Positions 18,980 through 25,685 of a DNA stretch of 64,000 nt are shown piece by piece. The translations under genes and the position numbers were made by a program. Source of the DNA: Halodesulfurarchaeum formicicum (GTDB taxonomy: Archaea; Halobacteriota; Halobacteria; Halobacteriales; Halobacteriaceae); the NCBI RefSeq assembly GCF_001886955.1, contig NZ_CP016804.1, positions 1,612,001-1,676,000 of the forward strand, read 5' to 3'. Every line of letters starts with the position of its first letter. Positions within the stretch are counted from its first letter, which is position 1. Under the pieces are notes generated by a model, which was given only the letters and a program-made list of their open reading frames with translations, had not been told where the DNA came from and did no database searches.

Positions 18980-18989
18980 TTTAATATAT
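18980..18989 (+). promoter_or_regulatory. TATA box of the SUI1 gene
   Basis: The motif tttaatatat is centred about 27 nt upstream of the start codon at 19012. This spacing places the transcription start at or next to the ATG, so the mRNA is probably leaderless, the common haloarchaeal arrangement. Confidence 0.75.
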
Positions 18990-19011
18990 CGCTTGTGTAT
19001 CTGTGGCCGTA

Positions 19012-19305
19012 ATGTCGGAAGTCTGCTCGACGTGCGGATTGCCCGAGGAACTCTGTGTCTGTGAGGACGTCGCCAAGGAGTCCCAGGAGATCTCGATCCG
19101 CATCGACGAGCGCCGTTACGGAAAGGAAGTCACCGTCATCGAAGGATTCGACCCCACCGACGTCGACCTCGACTCGCTATCCTCGGACCTGAAATCGAAG
19201 ATGGCCTGCGGGGGTACCGTCGACGACGGGGAGATCGAACTCCAGGGCAATCACCGCGACCGCGTCGAGGACTTCCTGCTCGACCGGGGATTCAACGTCG
19301 CCTGA
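19012..19305 (+). CDS. Translation initiation factor aIF1 (SUI1)
   Basis: A 97-residue SUI1/eIF1 protein that checks start-codon choice on the small ribosomal subunit. The N-terminus has the archaeal zinc-like [13 protein letters not shown]; the core holds [30 protein letters not shown] and [15 protein letters not shown]. The start ATG 19012 fits a leaderless transcript from the TATA box at 18980-18989. Confidence 0.95.
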   Translation: MSEVCSTCGLPEELCVCEDVAKESQEISIRIDERRYGKEVTVIEGFDPTDVDLDSLSSDLKSKMACGGTVDDGEIELQGNHRDRVEDFLLDRGFNVA

Positions 19306-19317
19306 TTTTCGGCCGGG

Positions 19318-19662
19318 TCACGCGGTTTCACTTTCGAACGCCGCGAGCCCCTCGGCCGCGATCTGTCCCGTGGGCGTGAGCTCGTAGGTCACGTAATTCC
19401 CCTCACGATCGGTCGCGACCAGCCCCGCCTCGCGGAGCTGCTTGAGGTGATAGGAAAGCTTCGAGTACTCCAGATCGAAGATCTCGACCAGATCACAGAC
19501 ACACAGTTCAGTCTCGACGAGCAGCCGGAGGATCCGGAGCCGGCGCTCGTCCGCGAGGGCCTTGTAGATCGTCACTGACTCGGTGACCTCCTCGGCCGCG
19601 ATCGACTGCAGGCGGGCCATCGTGTCCGAATCCACCCGGTAGGCGTCGGCGTCCTGGGCCAT
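19318..19662 (-). CDS. ArsR-family winged-helix metalloregulator
   Basis: A 114-residue ArsR/SmtB-type repressor. The core is ALADERRLRILRLL, then ELCVCDLVEIF, YSKLSYHLKQLREAGLV and the wing REGNYVTYELT. The ELCVCDL motif in the third helix carries the two Cys used by ArsR proteins to sense As(III)/Sb(III), so a thiol-reactive metalloid or redox signal is likely. It lies 40 nt downstream of the small redox gene on the same strand, so both may share a transcript. Confidence 0.87.
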   Translation of the reverse strand: MAQDADAYRVDSDTMARLQSIAAEEVTESVTIYKALADERRLRILRLLVETELCVCDLVEIFDLEYSKLSYHLKQLREAGLVATDREGNYVTYELTPTGQIAAEGLAAFESETA

Positions 19663-19702
19663 TCGATCGGGGAGAGGAGTTAGAGCGTAAAGAGTGTGTT
19701 TC

Positions 19703-19942
19703 TCAGGCGGCGGCCAGCAGTTCGGTCAACTCCTCGACGTCGGGGACCTCCCCCTCGATCACGATTTCGCCGTCGATGGCGACCGCTGGGGTGTGCATGA
19801 CCCCGCGATCGATGATCTCCATGTCGTCCTCGACCTTCGAGATCGACTCGGGACCCGCCGCGAGTTGGTCGGCCGCACGGTTCACGTTCCGCTCGACTTT
19901 CTTGCACCGGGGACAGCCCGGACCGATGATTTCGACGTGCAT
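19703..19942 (-). CDS. Thioredoxin-like small redox protein (TM0996/MTH895 type)
   Basis: A 79-residue protein with a thioredoxin fold and active site CPRC at residues 10-13 and the cis-Pro segment HTPAVAIDGE. This is the small redox-active disulfide protein family, often beside ArsR-type regulators. ATG 19942 (MHVEIIGPGCPRC) gives the family's N-terminus. It sits between arsR and cysK. Confidence 0.88.
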   Translation of the reverse strand: MHVEIIGPGCPRCKKVERNVNRAADQLAAGPESISKVEDDMEIIDRGVMHTPAVAIDGEIVIEGEVPDVEELTELLAAA

Positions 19943-20015
19943 GGCTGGCTTTGGGTGGCCCACGTGGAGCCATTCCAAATTATCCTTGAACGGCTGGCGG
20001 CTTAATCGTGGTGGT

Positions 20016-20032
20016 TTCAAATGTATTTAGAA
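20016..20032. promoter_or_regulatory. Imperfect inverted repeat upstream of the redox gene
   Basis: TTCAAATGTATTTAGAA has near-symmetrical arms (TTC-AAAT and ATTTAGAA, one base offset). It lies between cysK and the redox/arsR pair and is AT-rich in a GC-rich region. It could be a promoter element or an ArsR operator; nothing beyond symmetry and position supports this. Confidence 0.3.
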
Positions 20033-20075
20033 CAGGTGGTCGGGGCCCGGCTCTCGATGAGTTGCTGGAAACGGT

Positions 20076-21011
20076 TCACTGGAACAGGTCAGTCGAGAGA
20101 TACCGCTCGCCGGAGTCCGGCAAGATGGTCACCACGGTCCGGTCCGCGTACTCGGGACGGTTCGCAACCTCGATCGCCGCGTGGAGTGCCGCACCGCCGG
20201 AGATCCCGGTCAGCAGCCCGGTCTCCTGGCTCAGTTCGCGGGTTGTGGCTTTTGCTTCCTCGGTCGTGACGGTGAGGACCTCGTCCAGCAGGTCCACCGC
20301 CAGGATGTCCGGAACGAATCCCGCGCCGATGCCCTGGATCCCGTGGCTGCCCGACTCCTCGCCCGAGAGCACCGCCGAATCCGCCGGCTCGACCGCGACC
20401 ACCTCGAAATCCTCGCGACCCAGCTCCTCCTTGTAGTACTGTGCGACGCCGGTGACGGTCCCGCCGGTGCCCACGCCCGCAACAAAAACGTCCGCGTCGC
20501 CGTCGGTGGCGGCCTCGATCTCCGGGCCGGTCGTCTCGCGGTGCACCCCCGGATTCGCCGGGTTCTCGAACTGCTGGGGGACGAACGCGGGCTCGTTGGC
20601 TTCGGCGAGTTCCGTGGCCCGGTCGATCGCACCTGTCATGCCCCCGTCCGCGGGGGTCAATTCGAGGTCCGCGCCCAGGGCCCGCAGCAGCGTGCGGCGC
20701 TCTTCGCTCATCGATTCGGGCATCGTCAGCACCAGGTCATACCCCTTCGCCGCGGCGGCGTAGGCCAGCCCGATGCCCGTGTTCCCGCTAGTCGGTTCGA
20801 TGATCGTCGTCCCGGCTTCGAGTTCGCCCGCTTCCTCGGCGGCCTCCAGCATCGCAACCGCGACTCGGTCCTTCACCGAGGAGAGCGGGTTAAACGACTC
20901 GACCTTGGCGAGGAGATTGGGCGCAAATGAGTCCAGACGCAATAGTGGCGTGTTTCCGACGAGATCCGTCGAGGACTCGACGATGCGGGCGGCGGGCTCT
21001 GAATCGGACAT
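20076..21011 (-). CDS. cysK: Cysteine synthase A (O-acetylserine sulfhydrylase)
   Basis: A 311-residue PLP enzyme that makes cysteine from O-acetylserine and sulfide. The PLP lysine is in [11 protein letters not shown]; the substrate loop is [15 protein letters not shown]; the phosphate-binding loop is [10 protein letters not shown]; and the C-terminal region holds [14 protein letters not shown] 21011 (MSDSEPAAR) was chosen over an upstream Met. It likely shares regulation with the nearby redox protein and ArsR, but a 133-nt gap separates them. Confidence 0.93.
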   Translation of the reverse strand: MSDSEPAARIVESSTDLVGNTPLLRLDSFAPNLLAKVESFNPLSSVKDRVAVAMLEAAEEAGELEAGTTIIEPTSGNTGIGLAYAAAAKGYDLVLTMPESMSEERRTLLRALGADLELTPADGGMTGAIDRATELAEANEPAFVPQQFENPANPGVHRETTGPEIEAATDGDADVFVAGVGTGGTVTGVAQYYKEELGREDFEVVAVEPADSAVLSGEESGSHGIQGIGAGFVPDILAVDLLDEVLTVTTEEAKATTRELSQETGLLTGISGGAALHAAIEVANRPEYADRTVVTILPDSGERYLSTDLFQ

Positions 21012-21400
21012 TCTAGGATGTCCCAAAAACGTGGCGGTACATAATTATCGATTCCGTTATCGGATGCTGGGAACTAGTGGGTCGGTATTGGATGTTCCCT
21101 GAAGCGGTCCCAAGGAGAGTCCAGGGAGAAAGACCGGGACGACATCGGGGCCGCGAAGTGCTTCGAAAGGTCGTCGACATGCCCCTCGAGTGAGGCCTCG
21201 CATACCTTCCGCCGAGGTGGAATCACGCACTACTTCTCCAGTAACTCCCCCAGGACATAGTCACCGACCGGGCAGCGGTGAGTGGCGAGAATAAGAAACT
21301 CATTCCGACGGACGGACGGACGGGAAAAGGACAAGATGGAGCAGCGGCGGCAGTATCTGGATCGGTTCTCAGAACGGGAGAGACGCGTCGGTTCGTTCAT
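21012..21400. other. Non-coding stretch with a tRNA-Arg-tail relic, no convincing gene
   Basis: No convincing gene was seen. The stretch holds a 60-nt direct repeat copy at 21101-21160 and, further on, a plus-strand run from about 21335 with a codon pattern like a short basic peptide (EQRRQYLDRFSER), which could be a decayed fragment of something mobile but has no intact frame. Base use is mixed compared with flanking genes. Confidence 0.5.
21101..21160 (+). repeat. 60-nt direct repeat, left copy
   Basis: Matches 22143-22202 at 53 of 60 positions without gaps; the copies are 1042 nt apart. The first 17 nt resemble the complement of the tRNA-Arg 3' end plus its flank (gaagcgg-ccc-gagggga). 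With the right copy it brackets the HicAB genes. Confidence 0.85.
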
Positions 21401-21652
21401 TTACCGATTCTCATCGATCCATTCACAAAAGGTATCGAAATCATTGGCACCCGCCTGATCCGCTATCTCGCGGAGAGTTCCGACCCGTAATTCGTCGTGA
21501 AGAGGGACAGTGACGTGCCTCCGATCGTTCTCGTTCGTGGGATGCTCATAGTAGAGTTGGGCGTGGTCTCCTGTCGTTCGACGCCATTCGAAATCGCCAA
21601 CATTCACTAACACCTTCACGACCGCTTGCCCCGAGAACGTCCGTCGACTCAT
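21401..21652 (-). CDS. hicA: HicA-type toxin (mRNA interferase)
   Basis: An 83-residue HicA/YcfA family protein. The dsRBD-like fold pattern is AVVKVLVNVGDFEWRRTTGDHAQLYYEH with the catalytic-position His in TGDHAQ, and VTVPLHDELRVGTLREIADQAG following. HicA toxins cleave mRNA. It follows hicB by one base, in antitoxin-first order, less common than toxin-first. ATG 21652. Confidence 0.85.
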   Translation of the reverse strand: MSRRTFSGQAVVKVLVNVGDFEWRRTTGDHAQLYYEHPTNENDRRHVTVPLHDELRVGTLREIADQAGANDFDTFCEWIDENR

Positions 21653-21653
21653 T

Positions 21654-21923
21654 CTACTTCAAGATGTCCGGCGGTTCCTGGTCCCCGGTCGTGTTCGCCG
21701 CTGGATCGATCCCCATCGCTTCCAATTCGGTTTCTGTTGGAGAATGTCCAGTTTCGTCTTCGAAAAGTTGCACGGCATCATCGAGATTCGCGAGGGCTAC
21801 TTCCCGGGTTTCTCCCTGAGTAGAGACTCCAGTATCGACATCTTTCGCAATCCACCACCCCTCTTCACGCCACAGGCGGATCTCGCCATTGTGGGAGTCG
21901 GCATTGCGACTCGAACTAGCCAT
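21654..21923 (-). CDS. hicB: HicB-type antitoxin
   Basis: An 89-residue HicB-like protein with GWWIAKDVDTGVSTQGETREVALANLDDAVQLF, the typical degenerate RNase H-like antitoxin core. No clear DNA-binding domain follows, so autoregulation is not evident. ATG 21923 is preferred because an AT-rich TATA-like motif (21950-21956, minus) is about 30 nt upstream. With hicA it makes a type II toxin-antitoxin pair located beside tRNA-Arg. Confidence 0.83.
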   Translation of the reverse strand: MASSSRNADSHNGEIRLWREEGWWIAKDVDTGVSTQGETREVALANLDDAVQLFEDETGHSPTETELEAMGIDPAANTTGDQEPPDILK

Positions 21924-21949
21924 CTCACATGTAATTACGGGAAGGACTG

Positions 21950-21958
21950 CATAAACAT
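21950..21958 (-). promoter_or_regulatory. TATA-like box of hicBA
   Basis: On the minus strand TGTTTATGC lies about 30 nt before the hicB ATG at 21923, in an AT-rich patch. This fits a leaderless promoter for hicBA. Confidence 0.5.
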
Positions 21959-22142
21959 TTGGCCCTGCAATTTTTCCCAATCGAGATATTTTCAAATCGA
22001 CGTCTCATTTGCCAGATTCCGCAATTCTTCCCAGATGGAAGCGATTCAGTTGTGACCGATCCGCCGGTCTCCAGATACTCGATGAGCAGCATATGGCGGC
22101 TGAGCTGCTCGGGGGAGAGTTCAATTAGTTCTACGGATCGCA

Positions 22143-22202
22143 GAAGCGGCCCCGAGGGGAGTCTCGGGAGGAAGACCGGGACGAAATCGGGGCCGCGAAG
22201 TG
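22143..22202 (+). repeat. 60-nt direct repeat, right copy
   Basis: The right-hand partner of 21101-21160 (53 of 60 identical). It begins with the tRNA-Arg-tail-like string gaagcggccccgagggga, close to the true tRNA-Arg flank at 22563. The pair suggests an integration or duplication event that trapped hicBA. Confidence 0.85.
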
Positions 22203-22471
22203 TCCGACGGAACCTGAGCGGACCCGAGGGGACTCCCGCGAGCGGCGAGGGCGACCAGCGGGAGCCTTCGAAATGGACGAACGGTGAGCGGAGCGACGTG
22301 AGTCAGCGAGCGGGAGGTTGTCAGGAGGTGAGCGGAGCGAACGAACTGACAGAATTTGAACCACGCCCGAGAACCTGCGTTTCGCAGAACCTCGGTCTCA
22401 TTCAAATCCCTTGCTCCGTTCACTCTGCCGAGCGCGGTGCCTTCCGGCACACGCGCTGAGTTCCGTAGAAG

Positions 22472-22566
22472 CGGACCCGAGGGGATTTGAACCACGGTCG
22501 GAGCAAAGCTCCTCCCTGATTCAAATCCCCGTCCGCTTCGCTCCTCACCGTCGTTCGTCGCAGAAG
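22472..22566 (-). repeat. tRNA-tail palindromic unit at tRNA-Arg (95 nt)
   Basis: Directly 3' of tRNA-Arg (minus strand). It reads: CTTCTGCGACGAACG, a hairpin flank GGTGAGGAGCGAAGCGG, an inverted T-arm GGATTTGAA, a hairpin GGAGC-TTT-GCTCC, then a copy of the tRNA-Arg T-arm and acceptor tail. A 47-nt part (22482-22528) is identical to 47457-47503 in the tRNA-Lys array. Confidence 0.88.
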
Positions 22567-22641
22567 CGGACCCGAGGGGATTTGAACCCCTGACATCTTG
22601 GTCCGGAACCAAGTACTCTATCCAAACTGAGCTACGGGCCC
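22567..22641 (-). tRNA. tRNA-Arg (anticodon CCG)
   Basis: A 75-nt cloverleaf: acceptor GGGCCCG pairs with CGGGTCC (one G-U), discriminator G; D-arm GCTC...GAGT; anticodon stem CTTGG/CCAAG with loop TTCCGGA giving anticodon CCG (CGG codon, Arg); T-arm GGGGTTCAAATCCCC. No intron and no encoded CCA. A TATA-like GTTAAACG lies about 30 nt upstream on the minus strand (22667-22676). Repeat units follow at the 3' side. Confidence 0.95.
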
Positions 22642-22749
22642 TCGGAACAATCTCACACGCCGATCCGTTTAACCGTTCTGTCTCGGGTCCACCAAAGGGC
22701 GATTTGAGGCTTCGGCGGCTATACCTCCATCCCCATCCACAGGCCCACT

Positions 22750-23493
22750 ATGGATCGTGGATCAATCCTCGCAATCGCAATCGCCATGGCCGTAATCGCC
22801 GGTGCCGGGACCGCCGGCCTGGCCATGGCCGTCTCGGACCAACCCGAACAGACCAACACCGACCAGAACCGAACGATCACCGTCACGGGGAGCGCCAGCG
22901 AGTCGGCCGCTCCCGACAAGGCAGTCCTCCGACTCGCCGTCGAGAAAACCGCCGCTGACTCCAACACCGCCCGGGCCGCCGTCGCAAGCAACGTCTCGGC
23001 TGTCACCGACCGGCTTGCTGAGTTGGGCATCCCCGAGGACCAGGTCCGCACCACCGATTACCGGATCGGTGAACGCATGCGACCCCCCACTGACGGCGGC
23101 GAAAGCGAGACACCGACCTACGTCGCCAGGCAGACCATCGAAGTCCACCTGAGTGACACCGAGGCCGTGGGCGAAACCATCGACGCGGCCGTCGCGGCCG
23201 GGGCCACAGACATCCAGGACGTCCGGTTCACGCTCGGCGACGAAACCCGGTCGGAGCTCCGGAACACCGCGCTCGACGCCGCGATGAGCGACGCTCGCGT
23301 GCAAGCCGAGACCCTCGCCGGGAGTGCCAATCTGACTGTTACGGGCACCCAGAAGATCACCACCGAGGCGAACTCGGGACCGGTGGTTCCCTATACCCTC
23401 CAGACGGCCGCCGCTGCGGACAGCGGCACGGAAATCGACGCCGGCCCGGTCAGCGTCTCCGCGCAGGTGACCGTGACCTACACGGCCGCCTGA
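22750..23493 (+). CDS. SIMPL domain (DUF541) secreted/membrane-anchored protein
   Basis: A 247-residue protein with an N-terminal signal or anchor helix (residues about 5-28), then a SIMPL/DUF541 domain: ITVTGSASESAAPDKAVLRLAVE, DQVRTTDYRIGE, and ALDAAMSDARVQAETLAGS. SIMPL proteins are periplasmic or surface proteins of unclear function. Start ATG 22750. Confidence 0.85.
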   Translation: MDRGSILAIAIAMAVIAGAGTAGLAMAVSDQPEQTNTDQNRTITVTGSASESAAPDKAVLRLAVEKTAADSNTARAAVASNVSAVTDRLAELGIPEDQVRTTDYRIGERMRPPTDGGESETPTYVARQTIEVHLSDTEAVGETIDAAVAAGATDIQDVRFTLGDETRSELRNTALDAAMSDARVQAETLAGSANLTVTGTQKITTEANSGPVVPYTLQTAAAADSGTEIDAGPVSVSAQVTVTYTAA

Positions 23494-23538
23494 TCGGCCA
23501 CCCGCGAACTTTTCCCCGTTCGGAACCCAACGGCGATT

Positions 23539-23898
23539 ATGACGAACTGGCGTGCGGTTGGCATCGGATTCGGCGTCGAGTTCCTGCTGGGTATCTTCGG
23601 GTTTCTCCTCCCGGGCATCGGTCACATCGGCGCGGGGCTGATCGGTGGCTTCGTGGCGGGGTACATCGCCGCCTCGGGCACCTGGAGTGGGGCCTGGCAC
23701 GGCCTGCTGGCCGGCGCGATCGGCGGAATCATCCTGGCCATAATCGCTGCGGCCCTGGTGACCGTCGTGGGCTCGCTCGGCTTCGGGATCCTTGGGCCGC
23801 TGGCTGGAGGGGGCGTGTTCATCCTGGCCCTCAGCATCGCCCTGTTGCTCGCCATCGACAGCGCGATCGGCGGCGCGATCGGCGGCCTCCTCGCCTGA
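23539..23898 (+). CDS. DUF5518-like membrane protein
   Basis: A 119-residue, Gly-, Ala- and Ile-rich protein with about four membrane helices (roughly residues 7-25, 28-45, 54-80, 86-118). Glycine-zipper-like repeats (GIGHIGAGLIGGFVAGY) match the haloarchaeal DUF5518 family. Function unknown. Its stop is back-to-back with that of the adenosyltransferase gene (hexamer TGATCA). Confidence 0.72.
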   Translation: MTNWRAVGIGFGVEFLLGIFGFLLPGIGHIGAGLIGGFVAGYIAASGTWSGAWHGLLAGAIGGIILAIIAAALVTVVGSLGFGILGPLAGGGVFILALSIALLLAIDSAIGGAIGGLLA

Positions 23899-24552
23899 TC
23901 AGAACTCGGTTCCTTTTCGCCCGGTCGTCCCCTCGTCGAAGGGGTGTTTCACCAGCGAGACGTTGCTGATCAGGTCGGCATGCTCGGTGAGAAAGTCCGG
24001 TGACTCGTGACCGCCGGTGAGTACCAGTTCGAGGGAGTCCGGTTTGGTCTCGATGAGTTCGAGCACTGCGTCCTGGGAGAGTAGCTCCCGGTTCGCCGCG
24101 TAGATGAGTTCGTCCAGGATCAGCATGTGGACCCCCGATTCGGGATCGCTGTCGGGATCGAAGGGCGTCGAGAGATCCGCGTCAGCGGCCCCATCGATGA
24201 TCTCGTTCGCTCGCTCCAAGCCTGCTTGGGCCTTCCCGGCGTGTTCATCGTCGTTCAACTGGCCGTGATGCCAGCCGTAGTGACCCAGGTTCTCGTACGT
24301 GTAGCCGGGCAGGGCCGCGATGGCGTTGTACTCCCCGCGGATGTCCTCGACGCTCTGGGTACCGCCCTTCATGAACTGCAGCAGATGGACCCGATAGCCG
24401 TGGCCGGCCGCCCGCATCCCCATCCCCATCGCCGCCGTCGTCTTACCCTTGCCGTTCCCCCACCAGACCTGCACCAGCCCGAACTCCTCGGGGGCACTCG
24501 GCTCGATGGGCTTGGCGGTCAGGGCCTCACCATCCGAATCGGATTGTGACAT
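23899..24552 (-). CDS. Cob(I)yrinic acid a,c-diamide adenosyltransferase
   Basis: A 217-residue corrinoid adenosyltransferase (CobA/CobO/BtuR family) that adds the 5'-deoxyadenosyl ligand to cobalamin precursors. The P-loop WWGNGKGKTTAAMGMGMRAAGHG starts near residue 30; HMLILDELIYA carries the Walker B Asp; and LVLTGGHESP follows. ATG 24552. No other cobalamin genes are in this window. Confidence 0.9.
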   Translation of the reverse strand: MSQSDSDGEALTAKPIEPSAPEEFGLVQVWWGNGKGKTTAAMGMGMRAAGHGYRVHLLQFMKGGTQSVEDIRGEYNAIAALPGYTYENLGHYGWHHGQLNDDEHAGKAQAGLERANEIIDGAADADLSTPFDPDSDPESGVHMLILDELIYAANRELLSQDAVLELIETKPDSLELVLTGGHESPDFLTEHADLISNVSLVKHPFDEGTTGRKGTEF

Positions 24553-24600
24553 TACCCCATAGAAGACCAGCGATTACTTTGGTGGTTCCGATCCCACCAC

Positions 24601-25494
24601 TCACTGCCGTTTGATCTCGTGTCGACCGAAGCCGTAGCGCAGTCGATTGGCCAGCCGGCGGGAGAGCCGCGGCCCGGAGCGGGAGTTGAATCGCTCGGCC
24701 AGCGCCTGGTAGATCAGGGGCAACGGGACCTCCTGCTCCAGGGACTCCTGGACCGTCCAGGTGCCGGTCGAGCCACCGGCGACGTGGTCGGCCACGTCAC
24801 CCAGATCCGACCCCTCCTCGCGGAAGGACTCTTCGGCCAGTTCGAGCAGCCAGGAGCGCACGACCGCCCCGTTGGTCCAGGTGCGGGCGATGTCTTCCAG
24901 ATCGAGATCGTAGCGGCCCTCGGCCAGAAGTTCGAACCCCTCGCCGTAAGCCTGCATGAGCGCGTACTCGATGCCGTTGTGGACCATCTTCACGTAGTGA
25001 CCGGCCCCCGAGGGCCCCATCAGTTCGTGGCCCTCCGGACCCGTCGCGACCGCGTCGAAGACCGGTTCGAGGTCGTCGTAGGCCCCTTTTTCGCCGCCGA
25101 CCATGAGCGAGAAGCCGAGTTCGGCCCCGGCCGGCCCGCCGCTGGTGCCACAATCGAGGTAGGTCGGTTCGATGCGCTCGGCCCGGTCGACGGAGTCTTT
25201 GAAGTTCGAGTTGCCACCGTCGATTACCACGTCATCGGCGTCGAGATGCGGCGTGAGTTCGGCAAGCGCGGCGTCGACCGGATCACCGGCCGGGACCATC
25301 AGCCAGACGTGTCGCGTCGGGGACAGCGACTCGGCCACGGCCGGGATCGAGTCGACGGTCTCGGCCCCCATCTCGGCGGCACTCGCCCGAGCGACCTCGT
25401 CGATGTCGAAGGCCACCACGTCGTGTCCGGCGTCGAGGACCCGGTCCACGACGATCTGCCCCATGCGTCCGAGTCCGATTACCCCAAGTTCCAT
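24601..25494 (-). CDS. gnd: 6-phosphogluconate dehydrogenase, decarboxylating (short type)
   Basis: A 297-residue enzyme oxidising 6-phosphogluconate to ribulose 5-phosphate and CO2. The dinucleotide motif is GVIGLGRMGQIV at residues 4-15; substrate residues are in DGGNSNFKDS, DCGTSGGPAGAE and KMVHNGIEYALMQAYGEG. It is the short YqeC/GndA-like form common in haloarchaea. ATG 25494 is chosen for the family N-terminus MELGVIGLGRMG. Confidence 0.92.
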   Translation of the reverse strand: MELGVIGLGRMGQIVVDRVLDAGHDVVAFDIDEVARASAAEMGAETVDSIPAVAESLSPTRHVWLMVPAGDPVDAALAELTPHLDADDVVIDGGNSNFKDSVDRAERIEPTYLDCGTSGGPAGAELGFSLMVGGEKGAYDDLEPVFDAVATGPEGHELMGPSGAGHYVKMVHNGIEYALMQAYGEGFELLAEGRYDLDLEDIARTWTNGAVVRSWLLELAEESFREEGSDLGDVADHVAGGSTGTWTVQESLEQEVPLPLIYQALAERFNSRSGPRLSRRLANRLRYGFGRHEIKRQ

Positions 25495-25553
25495 GGCTCT
25501 CCGTGTGGGGGCCACTCCGTTAGCGATTTCGATCGGAGACCGGGCGGAGAGCA

Positions 25554-25561
25554 ACCTTTTT
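25554..25561 (+). promoter_or_regulatory. Candidate promoter of the valS leader
   Basis: The T-rich element acctttttc sits about 27 nt before the mini-ORF ATG at 25587, the normal spacing for a leaderless haloarchaeal transcript. It is a weak TATA match, so this is a suggestion only. Confidence 0.35.
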
Positions 25562-25586
25562 CAACCGAGACACGCCTGGCTCACAT

Positions 25587-25616
25587 ATGCGCGTCGTCGC
25601 CGTAGTACGTGAGTAG
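25587..25616 (+). other. Valine-rich leader mini-ORF upstream of valS
   Basis: ATG CGC GTC GTC GCC GTA GTA CGT GAG TAG encodes MRVVAVVRE, four valines in nine codons, ending 69 nt before the valS ATG. Downstream, ACAC-GAG (25617-25625, with a 2-nt bulge) can pair with CTCGTGT (25635-25641); an alternative GGCCCGA/TCGGACC pairing (25628-25634 with 25654-25660) would exclude it. This looks like an attenuation-style leader; no expression evidence is available. Confidence 0.42.
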
Positions 25617-25685
25617 ACACGCGAGCAGGCCCGACTCGTGTCCTTCTCGTGATTCGGACCCACAGCGACGACTCCATACTGATCC

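Larger units (their letters stand above)
21959..22566. repeat. tRNA-Arg-associated repeat field
   Basis: A gene-free stretch with no supported ORF. It contains partial copies of the tRNA-Arg 3' tail (complement) beginning at 22143, 22216 and 22468, plus inverted T-arm motifs (ttcaaatcc or gatttgaa) near 22342, 22395, 22483 and 22520. Short hairpins lie between them, e.g. CTGCG-TTT-CGCAG near 22376-22388. The first about 180 nt are AT-rich promoter-like sequence of hicB. Confidence 0.8.

Noticed and set aside
22143-22566. A CRISPR or protein-coding origin for the tRNA-Arg repeat field
   Set aside because: Repeats are not of regular length, spacers are not unique, frames have no recognisable protein, and hairpins with tRNA-tail copies explain the sequence better.
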